A stretch of DNA of 64,000 nt from an uncultured Collinsella sp. Lineage in GTDB: Bacteria > Actinomycetota > Coriobacteriia > Coriobacteriales > Coriobacteriaceae. The stretch's first letter is position 1, and the number at the start of each line of letters is the position of its first letter. The notes beneath the pieces are model-generated. The model had not been told where the DNA came from. It did no database searches and was given only the letters and a program-made list of their open reading frames with translations. Made by a program: the position numbers and the translations under genes. Below are positions 8,137 through 16,762 of the stretch, one piece after another. Location of the stretch: contig UQHS01000011.1 of NCBI GenBank assembly GCA_900540845.1, positions 20,236 to 84,235 of the forward strand. Reading direction: 5' to 3'.

Positions 8137-8607
8137 CTAGTCACTGAGTTCTACCTGGCGATACGAGATACCGCAACGGTCGAGGATGTTTTTGGAGATG
8201 AGGTTGTCCTCGGTGCCGCAATATTTATCGTCAAGGTAAACGACCTCGCCGATACCGGCCTGCACCAGGGTCTTTGCGCACTCATGGCACGGGAACAGAG
8301 TGACGTAGACCGTCGCTCCGGCCATGTCCTTGAGGGACCCGCGGTAATTGAGGATGGCGTTGGCCTCGGCGTGGATGACATAGTTGTGCTTGTCATGCAG
8401 CGGATCATCGTCCGTTCCCCAGGGGAAATCATCGTCATTCAGCGCCGAAGGCGTGCCGTTGTAACCGACGGACAGGATGCGGTTGTTGGTGTCGGCGATA
8501 CAGGCGCCAACCTGGGTGTTGGGATCTTTGCTGCGCAGGCTCGCCGCGACGGCGGCACGCATGAAAAACTCGTCCCAACTGATAACGTCCTCGCGTTTAC
8601 CGGGCAT
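8137..8607 (-). CDS. dCMP deaminase family protein (ComEB-like)
   Basis: 156-residue zinc-dependent deaminase of the cytidine/deoxycytidylate family. The zinc motifs are HAEANAIL and PCHEC. DPNTQVGACI and GYNGTPSALNDDDFPW match dCMP deaminases, which make dUMP for thymidylate synthesis. Start ATG 8607 is preceded by GAGGAGG; a longer reading frame starting 39 bases earlier lacks a ribosome site. It follows hemW by about 100 bases. ComEB of competence operons is the same family, so dCMP deaminase is the safer name. Confidence 0.9.
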   Translation of the reverse strand: MPGKREDVISWDEFFMRAAVAASLRSKDPNTQVGACIADTNNRILSVGYNGTPSALNDDDFPWGTDDDPLHDKHNYVIHAEANAILNYRGSLKDMAGATVYVTLFPCHECAKTLVQAGIGEVVYLDDKYCGTEDNLISKNILDRCGISYRQVELSD

Positions 8608-8708
8608 GGCCCCTCCTCTCAAGCTTTGCTGAAAAGCATAGCGCACCTTGGACGGACATCCACCCCGAAAGTGTCAGCCGCTTCTGCGACCGCCAAGCAA
8701 GTCGGCGA

Positions 8709-9914
8709 CTACTCGGCCAAACCCCAAAACAGGCCAAACAGCTCATTGCCCTCAAGCCAGCCGAGGTGCGTGGGCACGAGGCGATCTCCGCTCCACGCCG
8801 CAAGGCCCTTGGCGACCGCCTCGTCGCATGCTGCCGCAAGGTCTGCCTCTGGGATTTCCCGCGCGGCACGCGACAGCGCTTCACGCGAGATGCCATCGGT
8901 CATGCGACAAGCAAGCATGAGATTCTCGGCGCAAGCCTCGCGCCATGTGAGCTGCTCAGTCTCAAACTGCTCACCAGCATCATCGAGCTGCTTGAACCGA
9001 ATTCTTCCCACGGAGGGGTCGATGGAGCCGGGCGATGCGGAACCGAGCCATTCTGCGCTGGCGGATGCCTCCGCAATGTGTAATTTTGCACCCGTCCCCA
9101 AATTACACATGCTGGCGGCGGAGCGGCCGAGGCCAAGGTAGGGCTTGCCGGTCCAGTAGGCGATGTTGTGCTGGCAGCGGTGGCCGGGCTTGGCGTAACT
9201 CGCGACCTCGTAGCGCGCATAGCCGCGCCCCTGCAGCATTTCGGCCGCCAAATCCATGCATTGGGCCTGGAAGTCCTCGTCGGGAACCTCGATCTTGCCC
9301 GCCTCCTCCATACGGGCAAGGGGCGTTTCCTCCTCAAGCTGCAACGGGTACACCGAAACGTGATCGGGCTCAAGCGAGACGAGGGCGCGCATCGTGGCTG
9401 CAAACGAGTCGAGCGTCTGCCCTGGCAGGCCGCACATGATGTCGCACGACGTAGAGAAGCCTATCGCCTTGGCCTGGGCGACGGCGAGCATCGCCTCCTC
9501 AGCCGAATGGATGCGGCCGATGGCCTTCAGCTCGCGCGGGTCGAGCGTCTGGACGCCGAGAGATACGCGCGTGACGCCTGCCTTGTACAGGCCCTGCGCC
9601 AAGTCCAGGACGAACGATTCGGGGTTGGCCTCACAGGTGAACTCGATGGGCTCGCAATAGCGCAGCACGCGATGCACGAGCTCGACCAGGCGCCCGCCCA
9701 AGAGCGAAGGCGTTCCGCCGCCGATATAGACGGTCCGCACGCAGGCCAGCTCACCCGCGCGGCCGTGCGCATCGATATGATCGAGCATCTGGGCGCAGTA
9801 GACGTCCATCGCCTCGTCAAGCGCCGCCCCACACAGTGCGCGCGAGTCGAAGTCACAATAGGCGCATTTCGCTTTGCAAAACGGAATATGCAGGTAGAGT
9901 GCCTCGTAGCTCAT
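8709..9914 (-). CDS. hemW: Radical-SAM heme chaperone HemW (coproporphyrinogen III oxidase-like)
   Basis: 401-residue HemW-type radical SAM protein. CKAKCAYC gives Cys13, Cys17 and Cys20; the fourth CxxxCxxC-proximal cysteine of true coproporphyrinogen dehydrogenase HemN is not seen, which fits HemW, a heme-binding protein thought to insert heme into targets. YIGGGTPSLL and TRVSLGVQTLD are family motifs. The start is ATG 9914 with GAGG 5 bases upstream. Odd feature: residues 269-280 (MCNLGTGAKLHI) are encoded by a palindromic repeat (9076-9110) inserted in frame just after GKPYLGLGRSAAS. Confidence 0.9.
   Translation of the reverse strand: MSYEALYLHIPFCKAKCAYCDFDSRALCGAALDEAMDVYCAQMLDHIDAHGRAGELACVRTVYIGGGTPSLLGGRLVELVHRVLRYCEPIEFTCEANPESFVLDLAQGLYKAGVTRVSLGVQTLDPRELKAIGRIHSAEEAMLAVAQAKAIGFSTSCDIMCGLPGQTLDSFAATMRALVSLEPDHVSVYPLQLEEETPLARMEEAGKIEVPDEDFQAQCMDLAAEMLQGRGYARYEVASYAKPGHRCQHNIAYWTGKPYLGLGRSAASMCNLGTGAKLHIAEASASAEWLGSASPGSIDPSVGRIRFKQLDDAGEQFETEQLTWREACAENLMLACRMTDGISREALSRAAREIPEADLAAACDEAVAKGLAAWSGDRLVPTHLGWLEGNELFGLFWGLAE
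9076..9110. repeat. Dispersed palindrome inserted in frame within hemW
   Basis: ATGTGTAAT at 9076 and ATTACACAT ending at 9110 form the arms; the centre holds GCACCCGTCCCC, the same core as the intergenic copies at 8004, 34450 and 36175. On the coding strand it reads as codons 269-280 of hemW without a stop. Confidence 0.85.
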
Positions 9915-9978
9915 TAGTACCTCATGCAACAAGACGCGGTCCCCACGCGGTGAACGCCCCTATACTCAGAGAATCTCA

Positions 9979-10060
9979 ATATTGCTTCCCAAAAACGAAT
10001 TAAGTTTTTACAGATATCTGGGGAAACGCAAAAAGAAGTTTCGTTTTTGGGAAGCAATAT
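9979..10060. repeat. Long hairpin with perfect 21-bp arms upstream of hemW
   Basis: Positions 9979-9999 are perfectly complementary to 10040-10060 (21 bp, containing TTCCCAAAAACG). The 40-base spacer is AT-rich and partly self-complementary. It occupies most of the gap between dusB (ends 10074) and hemW (starts 9914). It could end the dusB transcript or be another insert of the variable-arm type seen at 1023 and 12950. Confidence 0.75.
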
Positions 10061-10073
10061 CGGCATATCGCAT

Positions 10074-11120
10074 CTATAGCTTTCGCGGATCGCGAGAAAG
10101 CGGGAGGCTCTTTGCCGAGCTAGCCCCCTCCTCAACGATGCGGGCCTCGCAAGCGGCCATATCGTGCTCGACCTCGTCGAGCAGCGCCATGAACTCCTCG
10201 TAGGTGGTGCATTGGACCACGCGACCCCGCCAGGCGGCGGCATGGGGCAGGCCCTTGAGGTACCAACTCGCGAAGGCGCGGGCTCGGGCCATATACGGCT
10301 GCGTGGCATGCAGGAGGGTCAAATGCTCCCGCAGAGCGTCGATGCGCTCTTTCGCCGAGCGCTCGGGCACCGGCGTGCCCTCAAGCGCACACGCGCGCGC
10401 ATCGCCAAAGACCCAGGGGTTGCCATAGGTGCCGCGAGCGATGAACACGGCATCGGCGGCGGTGGTTGTGAGCATGTGCGCGGCATCCTCTGCCGAGAAC
10501 ACGTCGCCCGAACCGATAACCGGCACACTCACGCGCCCCGCGACCTCGTCGATGGTCGACCAATCGGCCTCACCGGTATAGAGCTGGTTGGCGGTGCGCC
10601 CGTGCACGGCAACCGCGGCGGCGCCGGCCTGCTCCATGCGCGCGGCGAACTCGGGGGCGGTGTTCTCCCCCGCCGCAAACCCACGGCGAATCTTGACGGT
10701 GACGGGAACGGTCGCCTCGCGCACGCAGGCCTCGACCAGAGAGGCCGCGAGCTCGGGCGTCTTCATGAGCGCCGAGCCCTCGCCCTTGGTGACGACCTTG
10801 CGCGCGGGGCACGCCATGTTGATGTCGATAAGCGAGAGCTTGTCGCCCACGCGCTCCTGCACCGCGTTCACCGCGTAGGCGAACTGCTCGGGCTTGGTGC
10901 CAAACAGCTGCACGCAAATCTGCGGCTCCTCGGGCTCGGGTTCCACGAGCACCCATGTCTTGGCGCTCTTGTGCGAGAGTCCGGCAACGCTCACCATCTC
11001 GGTGTACGCCATCTCCGCACCGCGGCGGCGGCACATGATGCGATACGCGGCGTCCGTCACGCCCGCCATGGGCGCCATCAAAAACGGCTGCCGCCTGAAT
11101 TGTTCGCGCAGGTCGATCAA
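10074..11120 (-). CDS. dusB: tRNA-dihydrouridine synthase (DusB-like)
   Basis: 348-residue FMN-dependent dihydrouridine synthase, reducing uridines in the tRNA D-loop. The TIM barrel begins with FLMAPMAGVTDAAYR. The catalytic cysteine lies in INMACPARKV, and IGSGDVFSAEDA and FIARGTYGNPW are the phosphate/FMN loop. The start appears to be a TTG at 11120 that overlaps the TGA stop of lepA, implying translational coupling. DusB is chosen over other Dus types from length and overall resemblance to the Gram-positive enzyme. Confidence 0.9.
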   Translation of the reverse strand: MIDLREQFRRQPFLMAPMAGVTDAAYRIMCRRRGAEMAYTEMVSVAGLSHKSAKTWVLVEPEPEEPQICVQLFGTKPEQFAYAVNAVQERVGDKLSLIDINMACPARKVVTKGEGSALMKTPELAASLVEACVREATVPVTVKIRRGFAAGENTAPEFAARMEQAGAAAVAVHGRTANQLYTGEADWSTIDEVAGRVSVPVIGSGDVFSAEDAAHMLTTTAADAVFIARGTYGNPWVFGDARACALEGTPVPERSAKERIDALREHLTLLHATQPYMARARAFASWYLKGLPHAAAWRGRVVQCTTYEEFMALLDEVEHDMAACEARIVEEGASSAKSLPLSRDPRKL

Positions 11121-12934
11121 TCTTCGACCTTCAAAATCGCGAGGAACGCCTCCTGCGGCACCTCGACGGAGCCGATGGCCTTCATGCGCTTCTTGCCCTC
11201 TTTTTGCTTCTCGAGCAGCTTGCGCTTACGCGAGATGTCGCCGCCGTAGCACTTAGCGAGCACGTCCTTACGGCGTGCCTTGACGGTCGAGCGGGCAATG
11301 ATCTTGTTGCCGATGGCGCCCTGGATGGGAACCTCGAAGAGCTGACGCGGGATGATCTCCTTGAGCTTGTCGCACAGGCCGCGCGCCAAGCCGTAGGCCT
11401 TGTCCTTGTGCACGATGAACGACAGCGCGTCGACCTCGTCGCCGGAAAGCAGGATGTCGAGCTTGACGAGCTCGCTCATGCGGTAATCGGAGAACTCATA
11501 ATCGAGGGAGGCGTACCCCTTGGTGCGGCTCTTGAGCTGGTCGAAGAAGTCGAGGATGAGCTCGGCAAGCGGGATGTCGAAATGCATCTCAACGGACTTT
11601 TGCGACAGATGAATCATATCGGTGGTTATGCCGCGATGCTCGATGGCGAGCTGCATGACCGCGCCGGTGTACTCGGGCGGGGTGATGATCTTCGCCTTGA
11701 GGTAAGGCTCCTCGATGTGGTCGATACGCGTGACATCGGGCAGGTCCTGCGGGCTGCGCACCTCGATCATCTCGCCATCGGTCTTGTAGACGTGGTAGTC
11801 CACGCTGGGGCTCGTGGCGATGAGCGCCAGGTCGAACTCGCGCTCGAGGCGTTCCTTGATGACCTCCATGTGCAGCAGGCCGAGGAAGCCGACGCGGAAG
11901 CCGAATCCAAGCGCCGCCGACGTCTCGGGCTCCCAGATGAGCGACGGGTCGTTGACGTGCAGCTTTTCCAGCGCGTCGCGCAGGTTTTCGTAATCCTTGT
12001 TGTCGATGGGAAACAAGCCCGTGTAGACCATCGGCTTGGCCTCGCGGTAGCCCGCCAACGGCGCATCGCAGGGGTTGCCCACGAGCGTGAGCGTATCGCC
12101 CACGTGCACCGCCTCCGGGTCCTTGAGTCCCGTGACGATGAAGCCGACCTCACCGACGCCCAAGGCATCCAGCGCAAACTCGGCGGGACGGCGCACGCCC
12201 ACACCGTCGACGAGGAACTCCTCGCCGCCCTGCATCATGCGCAGGTGGTCGCCCTTCTTGACCTGGCCGTCGAAGATGCGCACCGTGGCGACCACGCCGC
12301 GGTACTCGTCGAAATACGAGTCGAGAATGAGCGCCTTGAGCGGTTTTGCCGGATCGCCCTTGGGAGGGCTCACCAGGAAGACGATGGCCTCAAGCAGGTC
12401 GTGAATGCCCTCGCCCGTCTTGCCCGACACGCACACCGCGTCGTCGGCGGGGATGGCGAGCTCTTCCTCGATTTCGACCTTGACCTCTTCAGGGTGAGCG
12501 GAGGGCAGGTCGATCTTGTTGATGGCGGAGACGATGTCCAAGTCGGCGTTCATGGCGAGGCTTGCGTTAGAGACCGTCTGCGCCTCGACGCCCTGTGTGG
12601 CATCGACCACGAGCACCGCGCCCTCGCACGCGGCGAGGCTACGGGAGACTTCGTAGGTAAAGTCGACATGACCGGGCGTGTCGATGAGGTTGAACTGGTA
12701 GGTCTCCCCGTCATCGGCATCGTACATGACGCGCACGGCATTCGATTTGATCGTGATGCCGCGCTCGCGCTCGATATCCATGGTGTCGAGCAGCTGCGAG
12801 GCCATGTCGCGCTCCTCCACCGTGCGGGTGAGCTCAAGGATGCGGTCGGAGATGGTCGACTTGCCGTGGTCGATATGCGCAACGATTGAGAAGTTGCGGA
12901 TGTGTGAGATATCAAAAGTATTCATGACATCCAT
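11117..12934 (-). CDS. lepA: Elongation factor 4 (LepA)
   Basis: 605-residue translational GTPase EF4, which acts on stalled or mistranslocated ribosomes. G1 is AHIDHGKST, G3 is DTPGH and G4 is NKID. The C-terminal half carries the LepA-specific domain ending in RKRKLLEKQKEGKKRM, typical of the ribosome-contacting tail. Start ATG 12934 has AGG four bases before; ATG 12925 is an alternative three codons later. The reading frame can be extended 24 codons upstream, but that part lies in the hairpin element at 12950 and has no credible start. Confidence 0.95.
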   Translation of the reverse strand: MDVMNTFDISHIRNFSIVAHIDHGKSTISDRILELTRTVEERDMASQLLDTMDIERERGITIKSNAVRVMYDADDGETYQFNLIDTPGHVDFTYEVSRSLAACEGAVLVVDATQGVEAQTVSNASLAMNADLDIVSAINKIDLPSAHPEEVKVEIEEELAIPADDAVCVSGKTGEGIHDLLEAIVFLVSPPKGDPAKPLKALILDSYFDEYRGVVATVRIFDGQVKKGDHLRMMQGGEEFLVDGVGVRRPAEFALDALGVGEVGFIVTGLKDPEAVHVGDTLTLVGNPCDAPLAGYREAKPMVYTGLFPIDNKDYENLRDALEKLHVNDPSLIWEPETSAALGFGFRVGFLGLLHMEVIKERLEREFDLALIATSPSVDYHVYKTDGEMIEVRSPQDLPDVTRIDHIEEPYLKAKIITPPEYTGAVMQLAIEHRGITTDMIHLSQKSVEMHFDIPLAELILDFFDQLKSRTKGYASLDYEFSDYRMSELVKLDILLSGDEVDALSFIVHKDKAYGLARGLCDKLKEIIPRQLFEVPIQGAIGNKIIARSTVKARRKDVLAKCYGGDISRKRKLLEKQKEGKKRMKAIGSVEVPQEAFLAILKVED

Positions 12935-12949
12935 TCTACCTGAAAGGGA

Positions 12950-13056
12950 CCCGAGTTCCCTCGTGTTTGCCGCTCGGTCAGGTCCAGCGCGCGACGAAGG
13001 CCCCACTGGGGCCTTCTGCTCGTGCGGAATCTACGTCAAACACGAGGGAACTCGGG
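12950..13056. repeat. Hairpin element with 20-bp perfect outer arms and conserved core (copy 2)
   Basis: Positions 12950-12969 pair perfectly with 13037-13056. The inner hairpin is at 12996-13016 (GAAGGCCCC A GTG-type loop). Read on the minus strand its core begins TTCCGCACGAG and ends CCGAGCGG, matching copy 1 at 1023-1129 over about 55-60 bases with few changes. The outer arms share no sequence with copy 1. It lies between recN and lepA. Confidence 0.75.
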
Positions 13057-13094
13057 AGCCAGGCATCTGCACCGGGTCATACGGGCGAACAGTC

Positions 13095-14729
13095 CTAGAG
13101 CTGGCCTGCTTCTTGGAGGAGCCGCTTGGCGTGGGCTAGGGACTCTTCGGTGGCGTCTCCGGAGAGCAGGCGCGCGACCTCCGCGATGCGGTCGTCGCCG
13201 ACGACTTGCACGAGACTTGTCTCGGGGACATCCGAACCGTCGTCCCTGCGCACCACATAGTGCACGGAACCCTGCACCGCCACCTGCGCGAGATGCGTAA
13301 CCACGATCACCTGGTGCGTGCGAGACAGATCGGCGAGCACCTGGGCGAGCGCACGGGCGGTCGCGCCTCCGACACCGGCATCGACCTCGTCAAACACAAG
13401 CGTATCGACGGCATCAGCCTCGCCGAGAACCACCTTCGCCGCAAGCATGACGCGCGAAAGCTCGCCGCCGCTCGCAATGCGACGCAACGGACGAGGAGTC
13501 AGACCCGCACCGCTGCGGTACAGCAGCTCGCATGAGCACGGACCGGAGGCGGTCCAGCGCTCACGGGGCAACTCTCGGCTCTCCCACACCAACTCGGCAC
13601 GGCCCATCTCCAAGCGCGCCATCTGCTTGCCCACTTCGCGGCAAAACCGCGGTGCCGCGGCATTGCGGCGCTTGGTGAGCGTGCGGGCCGCCTGGGCGAG
13701 CTCCGCCTCGGCGGCGTCAAGCGCCTCGCGGGCGCGACAGACACGCGCATCAGCATCGTCTACCAGGCTCAACAGCTCTGCCGCCTCGGCTCGACGTGCG
13801 AAGACGTCCTCCATGCGCGGTCCCCACTGGCGCAACAGGCCCTTGAATGCCGAGAATCGCTCCTGAGCAGCCGCGAGCTCGGCGGGGTCGTAATCTACAG
13901 AATCGCGATAGCGCCGCAGGTCAGCGGCGGTATCCTCAATCGTTATCGCCGCGCCCGCCAGCTCATCGGCAAACGACGCGAGCTTCGCATCGACAGCGCC
14001 CATCCGGCTCAAATCGGAAATCGCCAAATTGAGGGCATCGAGCGCGCCACCCTCGCCCGACAGCGTCTGCGAGGCATCGTGGGCACACCGCGCGAGCGCC
14101 TCGGCATGCTCGGCGCGCGGAAGGCGCTCCTCGAGCTCCTCGTATTCACCCACAACAGGATTGACCTCATCGATGCGCTCGAGGGCGAAGCGAGCCTCTT
14201 CGAGGCGACTTCCCTGCGTGCGGCTCGCCGCCTCAACACGTTCGAGCTCACGTGCGGCCTTAGTCGCGCGGTCGAGCGCCTCGCGGTATTCGGCAAGCGC
14301 CGAGGCGACGCCTGCGCCCGCCCACGCATCGACCATCCCCACATGAGATGCGGCGTCGAGCAGGCGCTGGTGCTCATGCTGACCGCATAGGTCGATCAGG
14401 GGGCGAACGCGCTCGGAAAGCTCGCGCACGCTAGCCAGCACTCCGTCAACACGGGCGCGGGAGCGCCCATCAACGCCCACGCGACGGGTGGCGACAAACC
14501 CCTCCTCATCGCGAGGACCGACGAACATGCGCCCCTCGACCAGGGCGCCCTCGCTCCCCTCTCGCACGGCGGAGGAATCGGCTCGTTCCCCCATGAGGAG
14601 CTTCAGGGCGGACAGCAAGGCCGTCTTGCCGGCGCCCGTCTCGCCGGTCAAGACCGTGAGGCCGCAGCCGGGAACCAGGGTAGCCTCGCGAATAAGCGCC
14701 ACGTTCTCAACATGGATTTCATCGATCAT
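13095..14729 (-). CDS. recN: DNA repair protein RecN
   Basis: 544-residue SMC-like ATPase of double-strand-break repair. Walker A is GETGAGKT (29-36). The coiled-coil middle is rich in Ala/Glu/Arg, and the C-terminal half carries the ABC signature region ASGGELSRVMLA and Walker B TLVFDEVDAGVGG. Length is in the normal range. It overlaps the end of nadK by 11 bases, the arrangement usual for recN after the NAD kinase and TlyA genes. Confidence 0.95.
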   Translation of the reverse strand: MIDEIHVENVALIREATLVPGCGLTVLTGETGAGKTALLSALKLLMGERADSSAVREGSEGALVEGRMFVGPRDEEGFVATRRVGVDGRSRARVDGVLASVRELSERVRPLIDLCGQHEHQRLLDAASHVGMVDAWAGAGVASALAEYREALDRATKAARELERVEAASRTQGSRLEEARFALERIDEVNPVVGEYEELEERLPRAEHAEALARCAHDASQTLSGEGGALDALNLAISDLSRMGAVDAKLASFADELAGAAITIEDTAADLRRYRDSVDYDPAELAAAQERFSAFKGLLRQWGPRMEDVFARRAEAAELLSLVDDADARVCRAREALDAAEAELAQAARTLTKRRNAAAPRFCREVGKQMARLEMGRAELVWESRELPRERWTASGPCSCELLYRSGAGLTPRPLRRIASGGELSRVMLAAKVVLGEADAVDTLVFDEVDAGVGGATARALAQVLADLSRTHQVIVVTHLAQVAVQGSVHYVVRRDDGSDVPETSLVQVVGDDRIAEVARLLSGDATEESLAHAKRLLQEAGQL

Positions 14730-15579
14730 TGCGCACCCCGTAGAACACGCGGCTCACGGAATTGTAAAAACTCTCGGGGCCGTAATCGAGCAGCAGGATA
14801 TCCGCCTCACCGCGACGTACGGCGACCCGCTCGACCTCGCCTTCGCACGCAAGGAACTGCCCGTCGAGCGCGATGGCGGGCACGGAGGGGCGGTCCTTTG
14901 ACATCTTGAGCTCGATCACATCGGAAGGCGACGTGAGAAACGCGCGGGCCTGAATGGTGTGGGGCGCGATGGGGACGCACACCATGCCCGTGTACTCCGG
15001 ACTCACGATGGGCCCGCCTGCAGACAAGGCGTAGCCCGTGGACCCGGTAGCGGTCGAAACCACGACTCCGTCGCCGCGCAGGCGGTCTATGTGATGGCCC
15101 GACACGGTGATGTCGAACTCGACCATGTCGGACAGGGGCCCGCGCGTCAAAGCCAGGTCGTTTAAGGCGAAGCTGGAGAACACGGACTCCTCACCCCGAT
15201 CGTCGACGCTCACGATGTCGCAGGCGAGCGTGGCTCGGCGGCTCACGTGCAGCTCTCCGGCAAGCGCATCCCCGACGACCGTAAGGACGTTGCGGTCCTC
15301 GGGACTTGCGGCGGTGAGAAATCCCAGATGCCCGTAGGACAGGCCGAGGATCGGGATCTCGCGGTACCCCACGATGCGCGCGGCGCGCAGTAACGTGCCG
15401 TCGCCACCAAGGGAGATCACCAGGCCGCAGTCTGACAAGTCGGGGGTCGAATCGATGCCAGAGCGCTGATCGGCAGCCCAATCTACCTCAAAGCCCTGGC
15501 GCGTGAGCCACAGCTCGAGGGCCAGGCCGCTCTCGACGGCTTCCTGCTTGTAATAGTTGGGGACAAGAAACACCTTCAT
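14719..15579 (-). CDS. nadK: NAD kinase
   Basis: 286-residue NAD kinase making NADP. The signature GGDGT (SLGGDGTLLRAAR) and the downstream DGVVVSTATGSTGYALSAGGP loop core are intact. The start is ATG 15579, 11 bases after the end of tlyA. It lies in the conserved tlyA-nadK-recN order, which links it to the DNA-repair block only by position. Confidence 0.95.
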   Translation of the reverse strand: MKVFLVPNYYKQEAVESGLALELWLTRQGFEVDWAADQRSGIDSTPDLSDCGLVISLGGDGTLLRAARIVGYREIPILGLSYGHLGFLTAASPEDRNVLTVVGDALAGELHVSRRATLACDIVSVDDRGEESVFSSFALNDLALTRGPLSDMVEFDITVSGHHIDRLRGDGVVVSTATGSTGYALSAGGPIVSPEYTGMVCVPIAPHTIQARAFLTSPSDVIELKMSKDRPSVPAIALDGQFLACEGEVERVAVRRGEADILLLDYGPESFYNSVSRVFYGVRNDR

Positions 15580-15590
15580 AGTGCCGCCAC

Positions 15591-16415
15591 CTAACTCACC
15601 AGCGACGCGATGTGCGCGTCGAGCTCATGGATGTGGTCGATAAGGACGCTCTCATCGCGACCGAGGCCGGGTGCGTCGCCCTCGCCACGCACGCCGAGCA
15701 GGAAAAACTCCCTGTTTCCCTTCGCGCCCGTGATGGGCGAGGCACACACGTCGACGGGAACCAGACCGCTGACGGCAAACAGCCGCACCGCATCTTTGAG
15801 GACGCACTCATGAACCGCGGGGTCGCGCACGATGCCGCCCTCTCCCACGTCGCAGGAAGCAGCCTCGAATTGAGGTTTGACGAGCGTGAGAAACGCCCCA
15901 TCGGGCGAGATCAGCTCGAGCACAGCCGGCAAGATGGTCCGAATGCTCGTGAACGAGACGTCGCATACGGCCAGATCGCAGGTGCCGGCGTAACCCAAAG
16001 CGGGAACGTCCACGATATTCGTCCGTTCAAGCAGCGTGACTCGATCGTCGTTGCGCAGCGACCAATCGAACTGCGCACGGCCGACATCAACGGAGAGCAC
16101 GTGTTTGGCGCCTCGCTTGAGCAGGCAATCGGTGAACCCGCCGGTGGAGCATCCGACATCGACGCAGGTGAGCCCCGCCGGGTCGACGTGAAAGGCATCA
16201 AGCGCGCCGGCGAGCTTGAGCCCACCGCGCCCGACATAGGGAATGCGTCCCTTCACATGCAGTTCCACCCCGGGCTTGACCATCATCCCGGGAGAAGTCA
16301 GGCGCTCGCCGCCCGAGGAGACGAGACCCGCCATCAACGTGCGCAGGGCATCTGCGCGATTCTCGCAGATGCCCTGGGAAATCAATTCATCATCAAGACG
16401 AACGCGTGCCACCAT
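15591..16415 (-). CDS. tlyA: TlyA family rRNA (cytidine-2'-O)-methyltransferase
   Basis: 274 residues: an N-terminal S4 RNA-binding domain (about 1-60) and an FtsJ-like methyltransferase with the SAM motif DVGCSTGGFTDCLL and catalytic K-D-K-E type residues (KPQFEA in the middle). TlyA of actinobacteria methylates C1409 of 16S and C1920 of 23S rRNA and gives capreomycin sensitivity; older annotation calls it hemolysin A. It sits between xseB and nadK, the common order. Confidence 0.93.
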   Translation of the reverse strand: MVARVRLDDELISQGICENRADALRTLMAGLVSSGGERLTSPGMMVKPGVELHVKGRIPYVGRGGLKLAGALDAFHVDPAGLTCVDVGCSTGGFTDCLLKRGAKHVLSVDVGRAQFDWSLRNDDRVTLLERTNIVDVPALGYAGTCDLAVCDVSFTSIRTILPAVLELISPDGAFLTLVKPQFEAASCDVGEGGIVRDPAVHECVLKDAVRLFAVSGLVPVDVCASPITGAKGNREFFLLGVRGEGDAPGLGRDESVLIDHIHELDAHIASLVS

Positions 16416-16423
16416 GCGCCCCT

Positions 16424-16759
16424 TTACGCCGTCTCGGAGCCCGAATCCGCGCCAGGCGATGCGTCTGCCGAACCGTCTGCGTGCGGGCTTTGGGCCCCGC
16501 TTTCCGCCGTCGGCGCATCTCCAACCTCGGCATCGGAAGAACCCGCCTCCGGGCCCTCAGACGCCTCCTTCTCATCGAGCATGTCGGCCTCGCGCGGCGA
16601 CAGCTCAAACGAGTCGACCATGTCGACGGCACGGGAGCCGAGCTCGATGGCCTCATCAAACAAATCGAGGCTGCGCTCAAGCGAGGTGTCTTTCGACCGA
16701 ACCTGGGCGATAATCTCGTCGAGACGCTCAGTTATGTCATCGAACGTGGTCTCAGCCAT
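16424..16759 (-). CDS. xseB: Exodeoxyribonuclease VII small subunit
   Basis: 111 residues. The first 60 are a typical XseB helical hairpin (FDDITERLDEIIAQVRSKDTSLERSLDLFDEA). The remaining 50 are a low-complexity Ser/Asp/Glu/Ala tail absent from most XseB proteins. The large subunit gene xseA, often next to it, is not in this window. It starts three bases after the end of nusB and is followed closely by tlyA. Confidence 0.88.
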   Translation of the reverse strand: MAETTFDDITERLDEIIAQVRSKDTSLERSLDLFDEAIELGSRAVDMVDSFELSPREADMLDEKEASEGPEAGSSDAEVGDAPTAESGAQSPHADGSADASPGADSGSETA

Positions 16760-16762
16760 ACG

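Noticed and set aside
9982..10203. 73-codon plus-strand frame in the hemW-dusB gap
   Set aside because: It runs through the 21-bp arm hairpin and into dusB; no ribosome site or family.
12935..13006. 24-codon N-terminal extension of lepA
   Set aside because: These codons lie in the hairpin element, have no ribosome site and are absent from the LepA family.
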